Below, one piece after another: positions 52,760 to 61,050 of a stretch of 64,000 bases of DNA. Source of the stretch: Porphyrobacter sp. TH134 (GTDB taxonomy: Bacteria; Pseudomonadota; Alphaproteobacteria; Sphingomonadales; Sphingomonadaceae); NCBI RefSeq assembly GCF_002855495.1, contig NZ_PKRO01000007.1, positions 1-64,000 of the forward strand. Direction: 5' to 3'. The notes below the pieces were generated by a model, which did no database searches, was not told the origin of the DNA, and saw only the letters and a program-made list of their open reading frames with translations. The position numbers and the translations under genes were made by a program. Position 1 is the stretch's first letter; every line of letters starts with the position of its first letter.

Positions 52760-53449
52760 ATGTCCGCTGCCAAACTTTTGCTGGTCGAAGACGATCCGGC
52801 TCTGTCCGAACTGCTTGAATATCGTTTCCAGAACGAAGGCTACGCCGTGCGCTGCACCGGTGACGGTGATGAAGCCCTGGTGCTGGCTGCCGAGGAAACG
52901 CCCGATCTCATCATCCTCGACTGGATGATCGAAGGCACCAGTGGGATCGAAGTGTGCCGCCGGTTGCGCCGCGACAAGGAAACAGCCCACGTGCCGATCA
53001 TCATGCTGACCGCGCGCGAGGCGGAGGATGACCGGGTGCGCGGGCTGGAAACGGGCGCGGACGATTACCTCACCAAGCCGTTTTCCCCCCGCGAATTGCT
53101 GGCCCGCGTGGCTGCGGTCATGCGCCGTATCCGCCCGGCCCTCGCCGGTGAAACCATCGAAGTCGGCGATCTCAAGCTCGACCCGGTGGCGCACCGGGTC
53201 CAGCGCCGGGGCCGCCCGCTTCAGCTCGGCCCGACCGAATATCGCCTGCTGAAGTTCTTCATGGAAAGCCCGGGCCGCGTGTTCAGCCGCGGCCAGCTAC
53301 TCGACGGCGTGTGGGGCACCGGGTCCGATATCGAATTGCGCACAGTCGACGTCCATATCCGCCGCTTGCGCAAGGCCATTGGCGGAGACGGCGCGAAAGA
53401 CCCCATTCGCACGGTCCGTTCCGCCGGCTACGCCCTCGAAGCGACCTAG
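52760..53449 (+). CDS. phoB: Phosphate regulon response regulator PhoB
   Basis: The DNA-binding regulator of the Pho regulon. 229 residues: a receiver domain (1-120) with acidic pocket LVEDDPALSELL, phosphorylation site Asp54 in LIILDWMIEGTSG and the Lys in DDYLTKPFSPRELLARV. The OmpR-type winged-helix domain (~130-228) has GPTEYRLLKFFMESPGRVFS and DVHIRRLRKAIGGDG. It lies 131 bp after phoU, in the common alphaproteobacterial order. Confidence 0.97.
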   Translation: MSAAKLLLVEDDPALSELLEYRFQNEGYAVRCTGDGDEALVLAAEETPDLIILDWMIEGTSGIEVCRRLRRDKETAHVPIIMLTAREAEDDRVRGLETGADDYLTKPFSPRELLARVAAVMRRIRPALAGETIEVGDLKLDPVAHRVQRRGRPLQLGPTEYRLLKFFMESPGRVFSRGQLLDGVWGTGSDIELRTVDVHIRRLRKAIGGDGAKDPIRTVRSAGYALEAT

Positions 53450-53450
53450 A

Positions 53451-54170
53451 TCAGCGGCACACGCCAGACCAGCGATCATCCTGGTCGAAGTGGAAATGAT
53501 CGGCGTGGGCGGCGTTGTAATCGGGTGAAAGCACGGTAGCAAAGCTGCCGCACGCGCCGTCGCGCACAGCGCGCAGGAAGGCTGCTTCCGGATCATCGCT
53601 GTCCCAGTCTTTCAACACACTGATGCGCCGTCCGTCTTCCAGCACAAAGGCAGCGATATCGATCGCATTGGCGGTGGCGTGCTCGCTCCAAGGCCCGTCC
53701 GCACCGCCGTACATCCGGCGGCAGGAGAAGGCGCCGAGATGCTCGATTCGGGCGACATCGCTGCCGAGCAGGTCGCGCGCGGCAGGGCCAAGGCTGTCGC
53801 GCCGCCAAAGGGCCAGCGCCGCTGCAACCGGGCAGGTCACCGCGGGCGTATCAGGCGCAAGCGGATAATCACCGAGCAAGGTGCGGTCAGTCAGCGCGCA
53901 GGCGCCCTCTCCCCTCGGCGGTAGTGCGGTGAAGGCGATATCGCTGCGCTCCAGCACAGCGCGGCATTCCGCCACGTCGCTGCGCAAAGCGATCAGCTTG
54001 GTCTGCGTCGCCCAGCCCGGCGGGTCGCGCAGATCGAGCGGCGCCCAAGGGTTATGCTCGGGATGCGATTGCAGCCATTGCCACCCGGCGATCCCCGCCA
54101 TGAGCAGCACCAGCGCGAACAGCGCTCGGCGCGCGGCCGCGAAGTGTTTGTTTGATCGGGAACGGGGCAT
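53451..54170 (-). CDS. Extensin-like C-terminal domain protein
   Basis: A 239-residue protein with one N-terminal membrane helix (LFALVLLMAGIAGWQWL) and an extensin-like C domain (~75-237). Key segments are DYPLAPDTPAVTCPVAAALA, SCRRMYGGADGPWSEHATAN and AIDIAAFVLEDGR. Near the end are YNAAHADHFHFDQDD and Cys residues likely to form disulfides. The conserved His/Asp (SEHATANAIDI, HADHFHFD) resemble the zinc site of LAS/VanY-type peptidases, so a cell-wall role is possible. It starts 9 nt after dnaE2 on the same strand and converges on phoB. Confidence 0.85.
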   Translation of the reverse strand: MPRSRSNKHFAAARRALFALVLLMAGIAGWQWLQSHPEHNPWAPLDLRDPPGWATQTKLIALRSDVAECRAVLERSDIAFTALPPRGEGACALTDRTLLGDYPLAPDTPAVTCPVAAALALWRRDSLGPAARDLLGSDVARIEHLGAFSCRRMYGGADGPWSEHATANAIDIAAFVLEDGRRISVLKDWDSDDPEAAFLRAVRDGACGSFATVLSPDYNAAHADHFHFDQDDRWSGVCR

Positions 54171-54179
54171 CGCCTGTCT

Positions 54180-57100
54180 CTAATGAAAATCGCGCGATTT
54201 TGGCAAAATCCGGTGATCGCGCGGATGACCGGTCACATTGGGCCGGGGTGCAAGCTCATCAATCATGTCACGCGGGAGCGGCGGGCCGCGCTCGGGCATC
54301 GGCTTGTTGACCTCGTCCGCGCGGGCGAGCGGGGGGTCGAGCAGGTCGTCGGACAGCGCATGGAGTGCCTGTGTCGCGTCGGTCATGTGCGCGGCAATCA
54401 CATGGATTACCTCGTCGTCATATTCCACCCTTCCCCGCACCTCCATCAGCCGCGCCCCCATCACCACCTTGCGCTGCTTTTCCTTGAGGTCTGGCCAGAC
54501 CACGAGGTTGATGACCCCGGTTTCATCCTCCAGCGTGATGAAGGTCACCCCCTTGGCGCTGCCGGGCCGCTGGCGGATCAGCACCACACCGGCCACCTGC
54601 ACCATCGAGCGGAACTTGCGGGTCCGCAGATCAGCCGCGCAGACAAAACCGCGCGCGGCAAGATCGGCACGCAGGAAAGCCATCGGGTGGGCTTTCAGAC
54701 TGAGGCGGGTGGTCTGGTAATCGGTCACCACTTCTTCGGAGAGCGGCATGGTCGGCAGGCGAATGGCGGCCCGCTCCGCCCCCTCCTCGCGCACCCCGGC
54801 CGCGCGGAACAGCGGCAGGTCAGGCGCGGCGATGAGGCTGCGGGCGTCCCACAGTGCCTGCCTGCGCGAAAGGCTCAGCGAGGTAAAGGCATCGGCGCTG
54901 GCGAGCCGCTCGATATGCGCAGGGCTGAGCCCGGTGCGGGCGCGCAGATCGGCAATGTCGCGGAACTGCCCGCGTTCCTCGCGCTCCGCCAGCAGAGTGG
55001 CCGCGACGTGTTCGGGCAAACCGTCGATCTGGCGCAGGCCGAGGCGCAGGGCCAGCGGCTCGCCCTCGCCCTCCAGCGTGCAATCCCAATGACTTGCGTT
55101 CACATCCACCGGCAGCACCCGCACCCCATGCTCGGCCGCATCGCGCACGATCTGCGCCGGGGCATAGAAGCCCATCGGCTGGGAATTGAGCAAGCCGCAA
55201 GCAAAGGCCGCCGGGTAATGGCATTTCAGCCAGCTCGACACATAGACCAGCTGGGCAAAGCTCGCCGCGTGGCTTTCAGGAAAGCCATATTCGCCAAAGC
55301 CCCTGATCTGGTTGAAGCAGCGCTGCGCGAAATCGCGATCATATCCGCGCGCGACCATGCGTTCGACCATCATGTCCTGAAGCTCGTCGACCATGCCCCG
55401 GCTGCGGAAAGTGGCCATCGCCTTGCGGAGCCGGTTGGCTTCGAGGCTGCTGAACCGCGCCGCATCCAGCGCGATCTTCATCGCCTGTTCCTGAAAGATC
55501 GGCACACCCAATGTGCGCCCGAGGATGCTGGTGAGTTCGTCCGGTGGGCCGTGTTCAGGCGCAGGCGCGGGGATTTGCACCGGCTCCGCGCCCCGGCGGC
55601 GCTTCAGGTAGGGATGCACCATGTCGCCCTGGATCGGGCCGGGGCGCACAATCGCGACCTGAATGACGAGATCGTAGAACTCCCTCGGGCGCAGGCGCGG
55701 CAGCATGTTCATCTGCGCCCGGCTCTCGACCTGGAACACGCCGAGCGAATCGCCCTTGCGCAGCATCGCGTAGGTTTCCGGGTCTTCGCGCGGGACCGTG
55801 GCCAGCGTCAGCGCGCGACCATGATGCGCGCCCAGCAGATCGAGGCACTTGCGGATGCAGGTCAGCATGCCCAGCGCCAGCACGTCCACTTTCAGGATGC
55901 CCAGCGCCTCGATATCGTCCTTGTCCCATTCGATGAAGCTGCGGTCGGGCATCGCGCCATTGCCGACCGGAACGGTCTCGATCAGCGGGCTTTCCGTCAG
56001 GATGAACCCGCCGACATGCTGACCCAAATGGCGGGGCATTCCAATCATCTGCTCGGTGAGTTTGAGCACGCGCCGCAAGTGCGGATCGGTGATGTCGAGC
56101 CCGGTTTCCGCCGCGTGTTTCTCGGAAATCTCGCGCCCCCACCCGCCCCAGACTGTGCGGGCGAGCGCGCTGGTAACATCCTCCGACAGCCCCATCACCT
56201 TGCCCACCTCGCGGATCGCCATGCGCGGGCGGTAATGGATCACGGTCGCGCAAAGCCCGGCGCGGTGGCGGCCATATTTGGCGTAGATGTACTGGATCAC
56301 CTCTTCGCGCCGCTCATGCTCGAAATCGACGTCGATATCGGGCGGCTCTTTGCGTTCCTCGGAGATGAAGCGGTCGAACAAGAGCTGGTGCTTGGCCGGA
56401 TCGACGCTGGTGATGCCGAGGACGTAGCAGACGGCAGAGTTGGCCGCGCTCCCGCGCCCCTGACACAAGATCGGCGGATCGCACCCCCGCGCGAAATCGA
56501 CGATATCCTTGATGGTGAGGAAGTAGCGGGCGAGATCGAGTTTCGCGATCAGCGCCAGCTCGCGGTCAAGCGTCTGTCGGACGGAATCGGGCACCCCCGA
56601 TGGGTAACGCCGCGCGGCCCCTGTCCACACCTCGCTTTCGAGAAAGGCCTGCGGGGTCCGGCCATCGGGATAGATCTCCTCGGGGTATTCGTAAGCCAGT
56701 TCGTCGAGGCTGAAGCGGCAGCGGTCGGCCACCTCGCGCGCGGCGGCAATCGCGTGGGGCCAGCGGGCGAAGAGACGCTGCATCGCTTCCGGGGATTTGA
56801 GGTGCCGCTCGGCATTGGGGTGGAGCAGGTGTCCGGCCTTCGCCACCGTGGTCTTGTGGCGGATCGCGGTCATCACGTCCTGCAGCGCGCGGCGTTCGGG
56901 GGCGTGGTAGTGGACGTCGTTGGTGGCGAGCAGAGTGAGGCCGTGGGCGCGCGCGAGGCTGTCCAAGCGTTCAATCCGGGCGATATCGTCGCCGCGATAG
57001 AGATAGCTGGCGGCGATGTGCTTGAGGGTGGGGAGTTGCTCCGCGACATGCGGCAGGAGATCAGCGAAGGGCGCGGTACGCTCCATTTTACCGTCACCCT

Positions 57101-57743
57101 GAACTTGTTTCAGGGTCCATCTTTCCTCCTTTGCCGCCGCTTCGGAAGGAGAGATGGATGCTGAAACAAGTTCAGCATGACGAGTTTTGCTTGTGGGATT
57201 TCTGCGAAACGGAATGACGTTGCTGGGCACCGCGATGGTGAATTCCGCATCCAGATCGTCCGGCGGCAGCAGGATCAGCTGCACGCCCCCCTCACCTTCT
57301 TGGGCGCTGTGCGCCGCCAGCAGCGCCAGGTCGATCTCGCACACCCCCTTGTCCTGCCATTCGCCGGAGAGCGTCTGCATCCGCCCGGCGCTGATCAAGC
57401 GGCACAACCGGCCATAGGCGGCGCGGGTTTCGGGGTAGGCGAGGAAGGCCAACCCCTCCACCGTCTCGATCCGGCAGCCGATCACGGGGCGGATTTTGAG
57501 AGTTTTCGCCTCGGTGTGGATGCGCACGACGCCTGCCATCGAATTGACGTCGGCAATGCCGAGCGCGTCGTACCCCAGCGTGTGCGCGGCGAGCACCAGA
57601 TCGACCGCATCGGACGCACCGCGCAGGAAGCTGAAGCAGCTGACGAGGCCGAGTTCCACGAAGGGCGCGCGCTCCGGCGGCGCGATGTCGGCCGGGTCGA
57701 TGGCGAGCGTGCGCTTGTCGGGAGTGAGCGGGGCGTCGGGCAT
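54180..57743 (-). CDS. dnaE2: Error-prone DNA polymerase III alpha subunit DnaE2 (ImuC)
   Basis: A C-family polymerase that works with ImuA and ImuB in damage-induced mutagenesis. 1187 residues: PHP domain (~28-290, FVELGLVSCFSFLRGASDAV), palm domain with catalytic Asp pair in EPPDIDVDFEHERREEVIQY near residue 470, fingers (VPIFQEQAMKIALDAARFSS near 745), HhH, and an OB fold (VAGVVLIRQRPGSAKGVTFI near 1070). An unusual in-frame palindromic repeat inserts residues 188-218 (HAELVSAS...TLKQVQGD). Its ATG abuts the TAG of the upstream glycosylase gene. No LexA box lies directly in front; expression probably comes from the box at 60604. Confidence 0.96.
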   Translation of the reverse strand: MPDAPLTPDKRTLAIDPADIAPPERAPFVELGLVSCFSFLRGASDAVDLVLAAHTLGYDALGIADVNSMAGVVRIHTEAKTLKIRPVIGCRIETVEGLAFLAYPETRAAYGRLCRLISAGRMQTLSGEWQDKGVCEIDLALLAAHSAQEGEGGVQLILLPPDDLDAEFTIAVPSNVIPFRRNPTSKTRHAELVSASISPSEAAAKEERWTLKQVQGDGKMERTAPFADLLPHVAEQLPTLKHIAASYLYRGDDIARIERLDSLARAHGLTLLATNDVHYHAPERRALQDVMTAIRHKTTVAKAGHLLHPNAERHLKSPEAMQRLFARWPHAIAAAREVADRCRFSLDELAYEYPEEIYPDGRTPQAFLESEVWTGAARRYPSGVPDSVRQTLDRELALIAKLDLARYFLTIKDIVDFARGCDPPILCQGRGSAANSAVCYVLGITSVDPAKHQLLFDRFISEERKEPPDIDVDFEHERREEVIQYIYAKYGRHRAGLCATVIHYRPRMAIREVGKVMGLSEDVTSALARTVWGGWGREISEKHAAETGLDITDPHLRRVLKLTEQMIGMPRHLGQHVGGFILTESPLIETVPVGNGAMPDRSFIEWDKDDIEALGILKVDVLALGMLTCIRKCLDLLGAHHGRALTLATVPREDPETYAMLRKGDSLGVFQVESRAQMNMLPRLRPREFYDLVIQVAIVRPGPIQGDMVHPYLKRRRGAEPVQIPAPAPEHGPPDELTSILGRTLGVPIFQEQAMKIALDAARFSSLEANRLRKAMATFRSRGMVDELQDMMVERMVARGYDRDFAQRCFNQIRGFGEYGFPESHAASFAQLVYVSSWLKCHYPAAFACGLLNSQPMGFYAPAQIVRDAAEHGVRVLPVDVNASHWDCTLEGEGEPLALRLGLRQIDGLPEHVAATLLAEREERGQFRDIADLRARTGLSPAHIERLASADAFTSLSLSRRQALWDARSLIAAPDLPLFRAAGVREEGAERAAIRLPTMPLSEEVVTDYQTTRLSLKAHPMAFLRADLAARGFVCAADLRTRKFRSMVQVAGVVLIRQRPGSAKGVTFITLEDETGVINLVVWPDLKEKQRKVVMGARLMEVRGRVEYDDEVIHVIAAHMTDATQALHALSDDLLDPPLARADEVNKPMPERGPPLPRDMIDELAPRPNVTGHPRDHRILPKSRDFH
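57092..57182. repeat. Palindromic repeat embedded in the dnaE2 coding sequence
   Basis: CGTCACCCTGAACTTGTTTC (from 57092) and the near-reverse-complement ending GAAACAAGTTCAGCATGACG (to 57182) flank a purine/pyrimidine-rich centre. On the coding strand it is translated as HAELVSASISP...RWTLKQVQGD, the signature peptide of a widespread intergenic repeat. It is in frame and has no stop codon, so dnaE2 remains open. Confidence 0.9.
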
Positions 57744-59192
57744 CTAGCCGGCCAGCTCCGCAAGCCGCTCCCTCACCATCGCAAGATCGGCTGCGAACAG
57801 CGCCGTCTGTTCCTCGCGCGCCGCGCCGTCGAGACGCAGCAGGTAGGAGGGGTGCGCGGTAACCCACAGCTCGGTGCCGTCATCAAGGTTGATCGGTGCC
57901 CCACGCGCCTTGCTGATGCTCACCGTCCGGCCCAGCAGCCCGCGCGCCGCGCTCGCCCCCAGCGCCAGCACGATCCGGGGCTGCACCAGCGCGCGCTCGG
58001 CATCGAGCCACCAGCGGCAGGTGTCGATCTCCTTCGCCCCCGGCGACTGGTGCAGGCGGTGCTTGCCCTTCCAGGTGAACTTGAAATGCTTGACCGCGTT
58101 GGTGACGTAGGCGTCCGCGCGATCGATCCCGGCTGTTTGCAGGTGTTCGTCAAGCAGCTGCCCGGCGGGGCCGACAAAAGACCGCCCCGCGAGATCTTCC
58201 TGATCGCCGGGCTGTTCGCCGACGATCATCAGGGCAGCGCCCTGCGCCCCCTCCCCCGCCACCGCGCGGGTGCCGCACTCCGCGATAGGACAATCACGGC
58301 AGGCGGCGGCCCCTTGGACGACCTCGGCGAGGGTTGCAGGCCGCCTCCGCTCCTCCCGTGCGCCTGCCTTGACCATCGCCGCTTCGCGCGCCTGTGCGCC
58401 TGCGATCAGGGCTGGGATCAGCTCGGCCTCGGGCAGGTTCTTCCAGTATTTCTTGGGCATTTCCGAGAGCATCGCGCCGACCTTCAGCCGCGCCGGATTG
58501 AAGATCGAGGCGTAGTAGGAGCGCCACAGCGCCTCGACCGGATCGCCCTGCGGGGCATCCTCACGCCGCGCGGGCGGGCCCTCGCGCATCACTTCGCCGT
58601 CCCAATGCACGCTGCCGCGCGGGGTGAGGATTGACCAGCGCATATTGGCAAAGCGGCGCATGAAGAAGGCGGCTTCCGCGCGCACGATATGGTGATCGGG
58701 CTCGAACCAGGCGACGAAGTGCGGCGTGCCGTCCTCCTCCTGCACCTCGCGGAAGCGGACGAAGGCGTGCATCTTGTGGGCATCGCGGCGCACCGATTTG
58801 GCGAGTTCCTCAAGGCGGCGCACCTCCGGGTCGGCCTTGTCCTCCATCAGCCGCGGATTGCGCTGCAATCGCCACAAGACACGGTACAGCAGGGCGAAGC
58901 GCGCGGGGTCGGAGTGAAGCGCCGCGCTGCGAGCGACCGTCAGAAACCGTTGGCTGGCCCGCACCGGCGGGGCATCGGCAGGCGGCGGCGGCAGGCGCTT
59001 GTCTGCCCGGGACGGCCCCTCGGCAGCAAACAGATCGCCTGTCTCGCCCGGTTCGATCCACGAGACGCGGTCAGGCGGCACATCGCACTGGATGAGCCCC
59101 CGCGCCCGCTCGCGCCAGAAGGCGAAATCATCCGGAGCCGGAAGGTGGACGGCGTAGTGAGAGCCGAGGGAGACATTCTGCATCGCGGTCAC
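57744..59192 (-). CDS. DUF4130 - UdgX uracil-DNA glycosylase fusion protein
   Basis: 482 residues. The N-terminal half (~5-290) is a DUF4130-type domain (FAFWRERARGLIQCDVPPDR, MHAFVRFREVQEEDG, FVAWFEPDHHIVRAEAAFFM). Four Cys in CRDCPIAECGT near 300 suggest an Fe-S cluster. The C-terminal half (~320-480) is a UdgX-type family 4/5-like glycosylase with motif A GEQPGDQEDLAGRSFVGPAG near 324. It retains the UdgX loop KHRLHQSP; His381 corresponds to the residue that in UdgX forms a covalent bond with the deoxyribose after uracil excision. It lies between the radical-SAM gene and dnaE2; its TAG directly precedes the dnaE2 ATG. Confidence 0.92.
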   Translation of the reverse strand: MTAMQNVSLGSHYAVHLPAPDDFAFWRERARGLIQCDVPPDRVSWIEPGETGDLFAAEGPSRADKRLPPPPADAPPVRASQRFLTVARSAALHSDPARFALLYRVLWRLQRNPRLMEDKADPEVRRLEELAKSVRRDAHKMHAFVRFREVQEEDGTPHFVAWFEPDHHIVRAEAAFFMRRFANMRWSILTPRGSVHWDGEVMREGPPARREDAPQGDPVEALWRSYYASIFNPARLKVGAMLSEMPKKYWKNLPEAELIPALIAGAQAREAAMVKAGAREERRRPATLAEVVQGAAACRDCPIAECGTRAVAGEGAQGAALMIVGEQPGDQEDLAGRSFVGPAGQLLDEHLQTAGIDRADAYVTNAVKHFKFTWKGKHRLHQSPGAKEIDTCRWWLDAERALVQPRIVLALGASAARGLLGRTVSISKARGAPINLDDGTELWVTAHPSYLLRLDGAAREEQTALFAADLAMVRERLAELAG

Positions 59193-59198
59193 GCTTTT

Positions 59199-59317
59199 CC
59201 CCTCCCGTTCACGGGAAGGGCAGCGAGAGTTGGCAGCTTGCTGCCTACTCGCAGCGGGGTGGGCCTGCCGGCCCGGCGCTTCGCACGCCCACCCCCAGCC
59301 CCTCCCGCAAGCGGGAG
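59199..59317. repeat. Palindromic (REP-like) pair between the radical-SAM and UdgX genes
   Basis: A hairpin CCCTCCCGT-TC-ACGGGAAGGG (59201-59220, one mismatch) and CTCCCGC-AA-GCGGGAG (59302-59317) with a CCACCCCCAGCC tail. Between them is AGCTTGCTGCC...GGGCC. They resemble the elements around the DUF559 pseudogene and fill most of the 148-bp gap. Confidence 0.65.
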
Positions 59318-59340
59318 AGGAGATGAGAGCGCCCGCACCA

Positions 59341-60579
59341 TCAGAACAGCTCCAGCTGCGTGGACTTCCTCACCAGCATCCCGCGCAGATCGGCGCGGTC
59401 GGTCAGCAGGGTCGGGCGCCAGTCGAGCGCGCAGATGAAGGGCCGCACCTTGGCGATCGAGGCTGTCAGCCGCGCCACGTCGTCCAATCGCAGCGTCCGA
59501 TGCCTGCGCGAGGTGAGGATGCGGGCAACCGCCTTGGTTCCCAGCCCCGGCACCCGCAGCAGCATCTCCTTCGGCGCGCGGTTCACATCAACTGGGAAGC
59601 TTTCACGAAACTTCAGTGCCCAGGCGAGTTTCGGGTCGATATCGAGCGGCAGGTTGCCATCCGCCTCCGCCGCATCGGCCACCTCCTGCGGCGCGAAGCC
59701 GTAGAAGCGCATCAGCCAGTCGGACTGGTACAATCGGTGCTCGCGCAGCAAGGGCGGGCGCTTCAGCGGCAGCACGGCGCTGGCATCGGGGATGGGCGAG
59801 AAGGCGCTGTAATAGACACGCCGCAGCCCGAAGTCGCCATAGAGCCGGCTCGCCTTGCCGATGATCGCGCTGTCCGAGGCATCGTCGGCACCGACGATCA
59901 TCTGGGTCGATTGGCCTGCGGGCGCAAAGCGCGGCGCGTGACGGAAGCGCTTGCGTTCGTCCTTCGCCTCGATGATCCGCGCCTTGGTGCGCCCCATCGC
60001 CCCTTCGATCTGGCCCGCATTCTTGTCCGGCGCAAGGCGGGTCAGCCCCGCCGTGGTCGGCAGTTCGACATTGATCGAGACCCGGTCGGCATAGAGGCCC
60101 GCGGCATGAATGATCTCCGCATCCGCCTCGGGGATGGTCTTCAAGTGGATATAGCCGCGAAAATCATGCTCCTCGCGCAGGATGCGGGCGACTTCGACCA
60201 GCTGCTCCATCGTGTGATTGGCGTTCTTGACGATGCCCGAGGACAGGAACAGCCCTTCAATATAATTGCGGCGGTAGAAATTGAGCGTGAGGTCGACCAC
60301 CTCCTGCGGGGTAAACCGCGCGCGCGCCACGTTCGAGCTCTTGCGGTTGATGCAGTAGTGGCAATCGAAGATGCAGTGGTTGGTCAGCAGGATCTTCAGC
60401 AGCGAGATGCAGCGGCCATCGGGCGCATAGGCGTGGCAGATGCCCATCCCCTCGGTCGAGCCCACACCCTTGCCGCCCAGCGAATTTTTCTTCGCCGTGC
60501 CGGATGACGCGCATGAGGCATCGTACTTCGCCGCATCGGCGAGGATTTCGAGTTTCTGACGGAGGGACTGTTGAGCCAT
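59341..60579 (-). CDS. Radical SAM DNA modification/repair protein linked to UdgX
   Basis: About 412 residues. The radical-SAM cluster motif CxxxCxxC is in LLTNHCIFDCHYCINRKSS near residue 70, with a GGKGVGSTEGMGICHAYAPD-type upstream segment that is characteristic of this subfamily. A C-terminal helix-hairpin-helix (LLRVPGLGTKAVARILTSR near 345) suggests DNA binding. The family is known for its genomic link to the DUF4130-UdgX protein, which is the next gene downstream, but its reaction is not established. ATG 60579 is chosen; GTG 60594 is an alternative. A LexA box lies 25 bp upstream. Confidence 0.92.
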   Translation of the reverse strand: MAQQSLRQKLEILADAAKYDASCASSGTAKKNSLGGKGVGSTEGMGICHAYAPDGRCISLLKILLTNHCIFDCHYCINRKSSNVARARFTPQEVVDLTLNFYRRNYIEGLFLSSGIVKNANHTMEQLVEVARILREEHDFRGYIHLKTIPEADAEIIHAAGLYADRVSINVELPTTAGLTRLAPDKNAGQIEGAMGRTKARIIEAKDERKRFRHAPRFAPAGQSTQMIVGADDASDSAIIGKASRLYGDFGLRRVYYSAFSPIPDASAVLPLKRPPLLREHRLYQSDWLMRFYGFAPQEVADAAEADGNLPLDIDPKLAWALKFRESFPVDVNRAPKEMLLRVPGLGTKAVARILTSRRHRTLRLDDVARLTASIAKVRPFICALDWRPTLLTDRADLRGMLVRKSTQLELF

Positions 60580-60603
60580 GGAACGAAGGAACACCTTTCA
60601 GGC

Positions 60604-60618
60604 GTTCCTTATATGTTC
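60604..60618 (+). promoter_or_regulatory. LexA (SOS) box upstream of the radical-SAM gene
   Basis: GTTC-CTTATAT-GTTC is a perfect match to the alphaproteobacterial LexA direct repeat GTTC-N7-GTTC. It lies 25 bp upstream of ATG 60579, after the PilZ gene, and predicts a SOS-induced unit of radical SAM, UdgX fusion and dnaE2. Confidence 0.88.
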
Positions 60619-60661
60619 CCACTTCCTCAATGCCAAATGCAAAGCTTGCAAGCGCGAGACA

Positions 60662-60994
60662 TCAGAGCAGACGGCGCAGCCTTGCTCCGAGTTCGCGGGT
60701 ATCGTGCTGTTCGCACAGATAATCAACCACTGCGGGGTGCATCGCGCCTTCAAAAGCGACGCCGGCGACCTGCCCTTCGATCCAGGCGATCGAGCCGAGC
60801 GGGGCGTTGATGCCATTGACCTTCATCGTCACCCGGTCGCCAATTTCGGCAAACCCGGCCTTTGCGCGGATCTTGCAGCCCCCTTCGGATATGTCGATCA
60901 GATCGACGAAGACAACGCGCGAACGCACCCGGCTCTTGACCGTGAGGCTGATCGGCCGACGCTCCGAGGCACGAGGGATCGAATGAAGGTTCAT
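60662..60994 (-). CDS. PilZ domain protein
   Basis: A 110-residue single PilZ domain. The c-di-GMP-binding residues are present: RASERR (RxxxR) near residue 8 and DISEGG (D/NxSxxG) near 34. The remaining beta barrel reads RVTMKVNGINAPLGSIAWIE then GVAFEGAMHPAVVDYL. It would bind c-di-GMP and alter a partner protein. ATG 60994 gives a complete domain; ATG 61012 is an alternative. It is on the same strand between imuB (56 bp upstream) and the radical-SAM gene. Confidence 0.88.
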   Translation of the reverse strand: MNLHSIPRASERRPISLTVKSRVRSRVVFVDLIDISEGGCKIRAKAGFAEIGDRVTMKVNGINAPLGSIAWIEGQVAGVAFEGAMHPAVVDYLCEQHDTRELGARLRRLL

Positions 60995-61050
60995 GCCCGA
61001 AGTGTCGCACACATCAGTAAAAGAAAGCTGAGCGCATTGCTAAGGCGGCG

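Noticed and set aside
54183-57164. A 993-codon open frame antisense to dnaE2
   Set aside because: It is a by-product of high GC and third-position bias; the opposite strand encodes recognisable DnaE2 domains and the antisense translation shows no family features.
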